A stretch of 36,755 bases of DNA from Candidatus Uhrbacteria bacterium. GTDB taxonomy: Bacteria > Patescibacteriota > Patescibacteriia > 2-12-FULL-60-25. The position numbers were made by a program, and so were the translations under genes. This document shows, piece after piece, positions 31,149 through 36,755 of this stretch; the first letter of the stretch is position 1, and the number at the start of each line of letters is the position of its first letter. The DNA lies in the NCBI GenBank assembly GCA_009691315.1, contig SICT01000002.1, forward strand, positions 1 to 36,755. The letters run 5' to 3'. Under the pieces are notes generated by a model. The model saw only the letters and a program-made list of their open reading frames with translations, made no database searches and had not been told where the DNA came from.

Positions 31149-31448
31149 TAATTAACATCGGGGTGCATCAGAAGTGATTCTGATCCAAAAAATACGGCTA
31201 TAACGGTGAAACCGTCAGTGACACAGTGGAAGAGTCGTGTCACCCGGCAATACCGTGGGAAGTTATCGAGTCAAACTTGATAACCCCGTAACGACTGACC
31301 CGAAAGGGGAGAGTCCCGCCATCCGGTGGGGCTAATACGCCGACGCTCGCTAAAAAAACCGAGATTACGCCTCAGAACGGCTACGATCCGGAGCGAGATG
31401 AAGATATAGTCTGGACCATATGAAAATATGGAGTGAGAAGTCCGACAG
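31149..31448 (+). other. Group I intron 2 in 23S (after E. coli U2500), no reading frame, 300 bases
   Basis: Inserted in the peptidyl-transferase loop between TTTGGCACCT and CGATGTCGG. The splice sites are well defined: exon GCACCT pairs with guide GGGTGC (31161-31166) with the required U-G pair at the 5' site; the adjacent ACATCG (31155-31160) pairs exactly with the 3' exon CGATGT (P10); and the last intron base is G (31448). AAGATATAGTC (31401-31411) is the P7/S signature, identical to intron 1, followed by a P9 hairpin CCATAT-GAAA-ATATGG (31416-31431). At 300 bases with no open frame it is a minimal, immobile or trans-mobilised intron. Confidence 0.9.
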
Positions 31449-31464
31449 CGATGTCGGCCCATCG

Positions 31465-31560
<96 letters not shown>

Positions 31561-31913
31561 CTGTCTACTGTGCGCGTGGAAAGTTGCGAGGGCGAATCTC
31601 TAGTACGAGAGGACCGAGATTCATAGACCTCTAGTGTGCCGGCTGTCCTACCAAGGGCACCGTCGGGTAGCTACGTCTAGCACGGATAAACGCTGAAAGC
31701 ATCTAAGCGTGAAGCCGTCCTCAAGATTAACTTTCATTATGAGGATCCTCCGAGACCAGGAGGTTGATAGGTGGTAGGTGTAAGAGTCGCAAGACTTTGA
31801 GCCGAGCCATACTAATCGTCCCATGCTTCGGCCATCTAGCTGGCCCCGTGATCGATTTACTCGATTTTACGGGGATGATGGCTGAAATTCACAAGGTGTA
31901 TAGGCTTACAATC

Positions 31914-31938
31914 TGCCTTGCACATACTACATACTGAT
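31914..31938 (+). other. Right arm of the pre-23S processing stem
   Basis: TGCCTTGCACAT (31914-31925), ACT, ACATACTGAT (31929-31938), complementary to 27607-27631. Confidence 0.85.
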
Positions 31939-32001
31939 CCGTTGTGCCACCGACTTTGCTTTTGCAATCTACAAGCCACGGTCTTGTTTTTGTGAGGCGG
32001 G

Positions 32002-32119
32002 GCCGGTGGCCCAAGCGACAAGGATACACCCGTTCCCATCCCGAACACGGCAGTTAAGCTTGTCAGCAGCGATGGTACTTGGACCCAACCCGGTCCTGGG
32101 AGAGTAGCCCGCTGCCGGA
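32002..32119 (+). rRNA. 5S ribosomal RNA
   Basis: Conserved CACCCGTTCCCATCCCGAAC, CGGCAGTTAAGC and GGGAGAGTAG blocks; the terminal helix is formed by CCGGTGGC near 32003 and GCTGCCGG near 32118. About 118 bases. It follows the 23S gene by 168 bases with no tRNA between them. Confidence 0.93.
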
Positions 32120-32124
32120 TTACG

Positions 32125-32156
32125 AAAAACACTCGTCTGACGACGGGTGTTTTTGA
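32125..32156 (+). terminator. Intrinsic terminator of the rRNA unit
   Basis: AAAAACACTCGTC pairs with GACGGGTGTTTTT (13 bp, one T-G pair, loop TGAC), followed by more T-rich sequence. Confidence 0.9.
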
Positions 32157-32174
32157 TTTTTTATACTTCCAGTC

Positions 32175-32203
32175 TTGACAAAAGGCTATTTTTCAATTAT
32201 AAC
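32175..32203 (+). promoter_or_regulatory. Promoter of the 32298 orphan gene
   Basis: TTGACA (32175-32180), a 17-base spacer, and TATAAC (32198-32203). Transcription from here gives a leader of about 85-90 bases. Confidence 0.8.
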
Positions 32204-32297
32204 CATCAACATCAGGCTTCCCTAATGTCGGGTTGCCTGCGTCGCTCAAAACTTGAAAAGAAAAAACCCTCATGAGGTCCGCCGGAGGAATTCGTAC

Positions 32298-32762
32298 ATG
32301 GTGATCAAAATCGATATCGAAACCAAAATGAAACGACCTCGTAAGAAGGAGTACCACGGGACGATCCAGATCACGGTGGACGAACCAGCGATCATCCGAT
32401 CATTCGAGTTCGCCGTCGAGAATCCATTCGACTCAACGGTGCATCTCGTGCTGCGAAGCGACCAACGGGTCGTGGTCGATCTGAACAGCTCCAGTGAGCA
32501 GGCGTTTCTCGCTCTCACCGAGTCCCAACGATTCCTGCTCATGATGGTCAACGCAGTCGTCATAGAGAGTATCAGCACCTACGATGGTCGATTCGTTGAA
32601 AGCGACGACCGTGCGGCGATGGAAAGCTACGATAGAATCCCAAGAGAAATGGCGGCGTTTGGTGGACATGCCGCATATTCCACTCGCGCCTCCCGCGAAC
32701 TACGGCCAAAAGACGATAAGACCGTCGCTCTGGTCTGCCACGTTCTCGGCATCGCGGCCTGA
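32298..32762 (+). CDS. Orphan protein with strong ribosome site
   Basis: A 154-residue protein; GGAGG (32284-32288) sits 9 bases before the ATG, which decides this start over an ATG at 32253. The first 60 residues look like alternating beta strands (MVIKIDIETKMKRP, GTIQITVDEPAIIRSFEFAV); the rest is helical with a DDRAAMESYDRIPREM stretch. No signal peptide or membrane helix. C/G-ending codons predominate. It has its own promoter and terminator. No family recognised. Confidence 0.65.
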   Translation: MVIKIDIETKMKRPRKKEYHGTIQITVDEPAIIRSFEFAVENPFDSTVHLVLRSDQRVVVDLNSSSEQAFLALTESQRFLLMMVNAVVIESISTYDGRFVESDDRAAMESYDRIPREMAAFGGHAAYSTRASRELRPKDDKTVALVCHVLGIAA

Positions 32763-32799
32763 ACGTCTCTTCACGCATCCACGCGCAAGGAGTGCATCC

Positions 32800-32857
32800 G
32801 TCACAACTGTGACAGATCCGCGCTCCCAGTCGTGTCGGGTGCGCTTTTTATTTTTAT
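32800..32857 (+). terminator. Terminator region of the 32298 unit
   Basis: A perfect hairpin GTCACA-AC-TGTGAC (32800-32813), then a GC-rich stem CGCTCCC / GGGTGCG (one mismatch) followed by CTTTTTATTTTT. Confidence 0.65.
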
Positions 32858-32904
32858 ACGAGAGTATAGGACAACGTGTGTTTTTGATTTTTGACCTGAT
32901 CCTT

Positions 32905-32910
32905 TATACT
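32905..32910 (+). promoter_or_regulatory. -10 box of the ParB-like/nucleotidyltransferase pair
   Basis: TATACT ends 16 bases before the ATG at 32927, giving a leader of ten bases or fewer; a TTGATT lies 15 bases upstream. Confidence 0.4.
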
Positions 32911-32926
32911 ACTATCGCTATTGAAT

Positions 32927-33352
32927 ATGAAAAAGAATACAGACGATAAAAAAGATATCTACGTTGATCCAAAACATGAAGAACATGCTTTTGATTTCGA
33001 TTTTTGGAGGGATAATAAAAAGCTCTGGGCTTTGAACGTACCGGTTGAGGATATGGATATTAATGAATTAAGATGGATTTTGGATGTGCCGTTTTGGGAA
33101 GATGAAAAAGGGAATATCGTGATCACGCCAAACGAAGTGATCCAGGACTTAGATCGATACCCTGACCATCGTGATCGAATACAGGCGGCTGACACCTTTT
33201 ATCCCTTAGACATTATGAAAAATAAAAAAGGAAGATGGCTTACGCTAGATGGATTACATCGTTTAGTGAAACTCATTATTGAAGGCGAGACCGTCGTTAA
33301 AGTCCGAAAAATTCCACTGGAGATGGTTCATCTAACGAAGAGAGATAATTGA
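32927..33352 (+). CDS. ParB/sulfiredoxin-fold-like protein
   Basis: A 141-residue acidic protein. The C-terminal half, LDIMKNKKGRWLTLDGLHRLVKLIIEG, has the G-x-HR element of the ParB/Srx fold (LDGLHRL, where ParB has DGxHR), and the preceding part has VPVEDMDINELRWILDVPFW. In ParB that motif is in the CTP/ATP-binding pocket; small stand-alone members have varied or unknown roles. It is followed after 10 bases by a nucleotidyltransferase-fold gene, and the two form a clear pair. There is no DNA-binding helix-turn-helix, so a partition role is unlikely. The ATG at 32927 is preferred to a TTG at 32921. No Shine-Dalgarno site. Confidence 0.55.
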   Translation: MKKNTDDKKDIYVDPKHEEHAFDFDFWRDNKKLWALNVPVEDMDINELRWILDVPFWEDEKGNIVITPNEVIQDLDRYPDHRDRIQAADTFYPLDIMKNKKGRWLTLDGLHRLVKLIIEGETVVKVRKIPLEMVHLTKRDN

Positions 33353-33362
33353 AACATACCTT

Positions 33363-33935
33363 ATGCTCCCTGAACGTATCGCTGCCTTTTTCTCGAGATT
33401 TCCTTTGTTGATTTCAACCATCGAAAAATTAAATGCGGCTCATATCTCGTTTGCCATCGGTGGAAGTGGGTGTTTATTTTTGTTTGGGAATGAACGGGTG
33501 CCGGAGGATGCGGATATTTTATTGCCGGATGAGCGGCATGATGAGGCAGATAAAATTTTTGAGATTGAATCGTACACTCATACATCGGAAACAGAACATG
33601 TGCGCAATTCAAATCCTAGCGGTGACCACTCGATTCAACTGACGAGCCAGATCATTTTGAAAATTCAAGGAAAAGAATATCGTTTGAGCCTGACAAAAAA
33701 TGTTTTGGATCATGCGACGACGTTCGATTACCAAGGACAGACGATCACATTACTTCCCGTTGAAGACGTTTTGTTCATTAAAGCGCTTCTGCAACGTGGC
33801 GTAGATGTCGGCAAACATGACATCGAAGATATTCAACGCTTTTTAAAAATTAATCCAGCTATTGATCGTGCGTATCTTGCCTCGCGGGTTGAAGAACTTG
33901 GAGCGGAAGAAAGAGTGGGTAAAATTTTTGATTAA
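33363..33935 (+). CDS. Nucleotidyltransferase-fold protein paired with the ParB-like gene
   Basis: A 190-residue protein with the nucleotidyltransferase-like layout. SFAIGGSGCLFLFGNERVPE (about 33-52) is the GG/GS loop, followed by DADILLPDE with the metal-binding Asp pair. A later EYRLSLTKNVL occupies the usual third-strand position, and LPVEDVLFIKALLQRG plus KHDIEDIQRFL match the C-terminal helices of AbiEii-like and related proteins. It begins 10 bases after the ParB-like gene, so the pair is co-transcribed. Its acceptor is unknown; toxin-antitoxin or nucleotide-modifying functions are possible but nothing here proves either. Confidence 0.65.
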   Translation: MLPERIAAFFSRFPLLISTIEKLNAAHISFAIGGSGCLFLFGNERVPEDADILLPDERHDEADKIFEIESYTHTSETEHVRNSNPSGDHSIQLTSQIILKIQGKEYRLSLTKNVLDHATTFDYQGQTITLLPVEDVLFIKALLQRGVDVGKHDIEDIQRFLKINPAIDRAYLASRVEELGAEERVGKIFD

Positions 33936-33936
33936 A

Positions 33937-33961
33937 AAAAACGCGGCTTGGGGAAGACGCG
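33937..33961 (-). terminator. Intrinsic terminator of the 34993 gene
   Basis: On the minus strand, CGCG-TCTTCCCCAAGC-CGCG followed by eight Ts, just after the stop codon. Confidence 0.6.
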
Positions 33962-34993
33962 CTAAAAATGATTGAGGAGCGGAATGAGCAGGGGAGGGTT
34001 GAGTTCCGTCGGGTAGACGTACTCGCCCTTGCGCGGGCCGTCGATCGCGATTGGTGGGCCGCACGTCCGGATCGCTATCGGTGAGCGCCTGCGAACTGAG
34101 GTGTTTGACATGTCCTTGTAGCTTTTCAAGAACTCGGCAAACGCTGGGATCGCGGACTTGCTCTGACTTGCCGCGAAAGCCATCTGTTGTCCCTGTCGAG
34201 ACATGCTGCCATCCAGGACAGGGGTCGTCAGAAGTGACCTGAGATTCGGTCGGCTGGCGATCCAGCTCGCCTGATTGGTGTAGGCCAGGGCCTCGGTCAC
34301 GACCAGGAGAGTCCCGTCCAGATCCTGGCAGGTCATGGCCAGTTTTCCGAATGAGTCCTGGTACACATGGAGCGCGTCCATCATCTTGCGCTTGACGATG
34401 CCATGTGTGATCTCGTGCACCAGATGGTGAGAGATTTCTTCCGCAGACTCTCTCGCCACCATGGTAGGCCAGATCATGAGTCGATCTGCCCCGCCATCAT
34501 ATCCCATGATCGGTCCCTGAACGTTCGCGACTCTGGCCGGTGGCTCGACGATCGGAATGGTCCGATCAAGTTCCGCGATCATGCGTTGAACCTCAGGCCA
34601 CTCCCAGGCGCCCTGAACCATTGGCTGACCCAGGATCATCTCCTTGGCCTGATCGACCTTGGCTCGCAGAGCTTGATCCCGCAGGGGCGATACGCTATCC
34701 GGCGTATACGGGAAACGCTCGAACTCTTTGAAGAGTTCTGCCTGGCGAGTCACGTCTTCCGGCGACGGATGCACGGGAGCGGGTGATCCGTTCCAGCGCT
34801 CGAGCCGCGTCTCGGATACCTGTAGGGCTTGATCCGAATTCGCGCTCACGGTCGGCGGATTCTCCGTCGGTATCTGCCACCAACTGATCACGACCACGAG
34901 TGCGATGAGAACGGTGATCACGATAATGCGTCCACGGCTTTTGTTTGACCGCGGATCCTTCTTGATGTTCTTGGAACGATTGCTTTTGGACAA
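33962..34993 (-). CDS. Membrane-anchored HEXXH protein, putative metallopeptidase
   Basis: A 343-residue protein with a TTG start preceded by AAGAGGTGA, a strong Shine-Dalgarno site. The basic N-terminus (about 1-22) leads into one membrane helix (about 23-38, IIVITVLIALVVVISWW), with the rest probably outside. HHLVHEITHGIVKRK at about residue 190 contains HEXXH (HEITH), the zinc-peptidase signature. TEALAY about 40 residues later offers a Glu as third ligand, as in gluzincins. The region between is helical. The C-terminus is Pro-rich. Substrate unknown; peptidase activity is inferred from the motif alone. It has its own promoter and terminator and C/G-ending codons like the other orphan modules. 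Confidence 0.65.
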   Translation of the reverse strand: MSKSNRSKNIKKDPRSNKSRGRIIVITVLIALVVVISWWQIPTENPPTVSANSDQALQVSETRLERWNGSPAPVHPSPEDVTRQAELFKEFERFPYTPDSVSPLRDQALRAKVDQAKEMILGQPMVQGAWEWPEVQRMIAELDRTIPIVEPPARVANVQGPIMGYDGGADRLMIWPTMVARESAEEISHHLVHEITHGIVKRKMMDALHVYQDSFGKLAMTCQDLDGTLLVVTEALAYTNQASWIASRPNLRSLLTTPVLDGSMSRQGQQMAFAASQSKSAIPAFAEFLKSYKDMSNTSVRRRSPIAIRTCGPPIAIDGPRKGEYVYPTELNPPLLIPLLNHF

Positions 34994-35026
34994 TGGTCAC
35001 CTCTTGAATTGAGAAAGGAACGTGCA

Positions 35027-35055
35027 AGAGTAGCAAAAAAAGACCAAAAAGTCAA
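35027..35055 (-). promoter_or_regulatory. Promoter of the HEXXH protein gene
   Basis: On the minus strand, TTGACT (35055-35050), a 17-base spacer, and TACTCT (35032-35027). Confidence 0.7.
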
Positions 35056-35085
35056 GCTAAGCCACATTTATCAGGAGTTATCCAC

Positions 35086-35115
35086 TCGACAGGGCTTGCA
35101 AAAAATGCTATTCTG
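35086..35115 (+). promoter_or_regulatory. Promoter of the 35132 gene
   Basis: TCGACA (35086-35091), an 18-base spacer, and TATTCT (35110-35115) preceded by TGC, so an extended -10 box. The ATG is 17 bases downstream, leaving a leader of about ten bases. Confidence 0.6.
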
Positions 35116-35131
35116 TATTTAACAAAAATAT

Positions 35132-35356
35132 ATGAAAAATAAACCTCATCTTGAAGATCCTCAGCGAGCTCCTGACAAATCGTGGGCAGAAATGCGGGAG
35201 GAACGAGGTTTGCCCATGCCAACAGATGGTCGCTCTTTACGGAGTGATGTCCGAGAACAGGTAGCTAAATCAGCCTCGACTCAAGGGAGCGTAAATCAAG
35301 AAGCTGTTCGTCCGAGCAGGCGCGTTAAAGGTTTTCAGGGTTCGCGATTTAAATAA
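35132..35356 (+). CDS. Small hypothetical protein
   Basis: A 74-residue, strongly hydrophilic and probably disordered protein rich in Arg, Ser, Glu and Pro (for example WAEMREERGLPMPTDGRSLR, and a basic RPSRRVKGFQGSRFK end). No ribosome site, but a clear promoter with a very short leader and a terminator downstream, so it is likely expressed. The basic C-terminus could bind nucleic acid (weak inference). No family recognised. Confidence 0.55.
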   Translation: MKNKPHLEDPQRAPDKSWAEMREERGLPMPTDGRSLRSDVREQVAKSASTQGSVNQEAVRPSRRVKGFQGSRFK

Positions 35357-35365
35357 TTGAAATAA

Positions 35366-35382
35366 ATGGGGTCAGACCCCAA
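35366..35382. repeat. Short palindrome, dispersed-repeat type
   Basis: GGGGTC-A-GACCCC (35368-35380) within ATGGGGTCAGACCCCAA, a motif often repeated in bacterial genomes. Confidence 0.5.
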
Positions 35383-35385
35383 TTT

Positions 35386-35410
35386 ACTCGTTCGACCACG
35401 AGTGTTTTTG
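35386..35410 (+). terminator. Intrinsic terminator of the 35132 unit
   Basis: ACTCGT (35386-35391) pairs with ACGAGT (35398-35403), followed by GTTTTTG. It resembles the 5S terminator in its ACTCGT and GTGTTTTTGAT parts. Confidence 0.6.
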
Positions 35411-35415
35411 ATGTG

Positions 35416-35551
35416 TTGACACTTTCGCTTTTTTGTACAAGGATAACCGTGATTCTTGAGGGGAGGAACTCAAGGATGGCTGGCTCATCGTAGGAGATGG
35501 GCGCTGTGAGGCACAGGTTGCCTGGTTCAAAACGATTGGAGAGAGGTGGTT
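35416..35551 (+). promoter_or_regulatory. Promoter -35 box and long structured leader of the 35552 gene
   Basis: TTGACA (35416-35421); the -10 box is not clear. The leader of about 100 bases holds CTTGAG/CTCAAG and GGCA/TGCC hairpins before the ribosome site GGAGAGGTGG. Long leaders are uncommon in this window, so post-transcriptional control is possible. Confidence 0.4.
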
Positions 35552-36670
35552 ATGATGGTCAAGATAAATGAGCTTCGACCAGCCGAGTTAAATTTTCTTC
35601 GAGAGGCTCGTCGTGCCGCCGCCTTGCATGGAGAAGATGTCTTCATCTTTGGGCGTAAAAACCTGCGTCTCATCACCATCACTCGCGATCCGGCCGATTT
35701 GCAACGGTTGGTCGACAGGTGGCAGCAAGTTGGTCAAGGCCGTGTCCCCGAGAACGGGGCACATCCTCTCAATGAGAAACATCCTCATGCGAAGGCGGTT
35801 CTCGCAGAGACGCTCGTTCAGGTGTACTTGGAGCTTGGACAGGTTGAAGAAGCGATCCGGATGGCGCAGACCATTCCACTCAGTGATATAGAATGTGTGG
35901 AGGCCTGGACCCATGTCTCGAGGTATCTCCACGCTCCAGAGTTTCTCATCAAGGCAAGAAGAGCTGCGTTCAATCTGATGCGGTCAGCGCAGGTCATCGC
36001 GTGGCTAAGCATTTTTGAAGTCTCAAGGGATGCCGCAGATCTTGATCGGGCATGCCAGTCCGTTGATCATTTCGAGGCGCGACATTTCTCAAATACAACC
36101 CTCTCTGCCCTGCGATTGAAACTTTTGGGGACGTATGCTTCTTCTGGAATGTTGGAAGAGGCGCGCGCCATACTGCCTCGGCTGACGGATTACGATAACC
36201 GTTGTGAGGGAGCGGCGCTCATCGCGCAAGCATCGAAAACAGTCACTGATCTCACCGCCATGTGGCGCATCGTTCTGTCATTGGGTCAACGGGACTTGCC
36301 TGTGACGGAGAGCTCTGCGCAACAAATTCTTGTCGCTTGTCTGGCCTGCAATCAGACAGGGCAGGCATACCAATTTGCCGATGTCCTCAAAGGAGAGCTC
36401 AAGTCGTTCGCCTTCGCTTTTATCGCGGCACATGCGTCTGAAGCCGAAAGAGAGGAAGCCTTCGCAAAGATGGAGCAGATGTCTGTTGTCAGAGTGGAAA
36501 GTGAGGATTGGCAGAGGAGCCGTACTCTGCTTGAGCAAGCGCGAGCTTGCATAGCCGTTGGGAAGTTGTCCGCGGCGAAGACCATCACGCTTTCCATTCC
36601 TAGTTCAGAATCTCGGTGCGAAGCCTGTCTCTTGGTTTACCAAGCAGAGGAGGCATGTCGAAATCGCTAA
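35552..36670 (+). CDS. Helical-repeat (TPR-like) orphan protein
   Basis: A 372-residue soluble all-helical protein made of repeated helix pairs of about 35 residues: AETLVQVYLELGQVEEAIRM (about 92-111), LLGTYASSGMLEEARAILPR, and LLEQARACIAVGKLSAAKTI have the spacing and small-residue pattern of TPR-like repeats (Leu, Ala, Gly, then an EEA turn). Such repeats bind proteins or peptides. ATG at 35552 or 35555 follows GGAGAGGTGG; a GTG at 35546 lies inside that ribosome site and is rejected. C/G-ending codons, own leader and own terminator place it in the orphan-module group. Confidence 0.7.
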   Translation: MMVKINELRPAELNFLREARRAAALHGEDVFIFGRKNLRLITITRDPADLQRLVDRWQQVGQGRVPENGAHPLNEKHPHAKAVLAETLVQVYLELGQVEEAIRMAQTIPLSDIECVEAWTHVSRYLHAPEFLIKARRAAFNLMRSAQVIAWLSIFEVSRDAADLDRACQSVDHFEARHFSNTTLSALRLKLLGTYASSGMLEEARAILPRLTDYDNRCEGAALIAQASKTVTDLTAMWRIVLSLGQRDLPVTESSAQQILVACLACNQTGQAYQFADVLKGELKSFAFAFIAAHASEAEREEAFAKMEQMSVVRVESEDWQRSRTLLEQARACIAVGKLSAAKTITLSIPSSESRCEACLLVYQAEEACRNR

Positions 36671-36690
36671 CATGCCGTTCTTTTTTCTCG

Positions 36691-36720
36691 CGGCTCTCAT
36701 CACTGGGTGCCGTTTTTTTG
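36691..36720 (+). terminator. Intrinsic terminator of the 35552 unit
   Basis: CGGC (36691-36694) pairs with GCCG (36709-36712), with further weak pairs inside, followed by seven Ts. The remaining 35 bases of the window show nothing. Confidence 0.55.
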
Positions 36721-36755
36721 TTTTTAGATAAATGTTATTTTATGCCGCTTGCTCA

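Overview
The window most likely comes from a Patescibacteria (Candidate Phyla Radiation) genome. This is inferred from gene content, not from a search: a 23S rRNA gene carrying two group I introns, one with a LAGLIDADG endonuclease; a DUF4012 / conserved-repeat / membrane-anchored baseplate-J-like envelope cluster; a threonyl-tRNA synthetase without a TGS domain; many small orphan proteins; and housekeeping genes that mostly lack Shine-Dalgarno sites. The exact lineage cannot be fixed from this sequence.

Layout. 1-6039: the 3' part of a UvrD/PcrA-type helicase; then a cystathionine gamma-synthase-fold PLP enzyme divergent from a two-gene unit (AstE/aspartoacylase-like zinc hydrolase, then a spermidine-synthase-like domain fused to a possible GNAT/FemAB-like domain). 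6218-10422: a degenerate MetK homologue and four secreted or membrane genes (cyclophilin lipoprotein, C39-like peptidase, Cys-rich/Gmad2 protein, small membrane protein). 10476-13202: tRNA-Gly, a GIY-YIG protein, a nucleotidyltransferase-fold protein, MazG, tRNA-Pro and two small orphan modules. 13273-20539: envelope operon of glycosyltransferase, DUF4012, conserved-repeat protein and baseplate-J-like protein. 20586-27226: thrS, two paralogous small genes, orphan modules, thymidine kinase with a host-attachment-like protein, a PP2C phosphatase, and rlmH. 27253-32156: a structured leader RNA, then 23S and 5S rRNA with no 16S. 32175-36720: further orphan modules (one a membrane-anchored HEXXH protein, one a helical-repeat protein), a ParB-like/nucleotidyltransferase pair and a small hypothetical gene.

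Two kinds of expression signal are interleaved. Most core genes start without a Shine-Dalgarno site, often just downstream of a -10 box, as expected for leaderless or very short-leader mRNAs. Seven orphan genes (starts 11703, 12881, 23926-, 25105, 32298, 34993-, 35552) each have a TTGA-type -35 box, a strong GGAG/GAGG ribosome site, C/G-rich third codon positions and their own terminator. This contrast, the two rRNA introns, and the PLP/hydrolase/aminopropyltransferase-like cluster are the most unusual parts of the window. No CRISPR array, transposase or prophage structural operon was seen.
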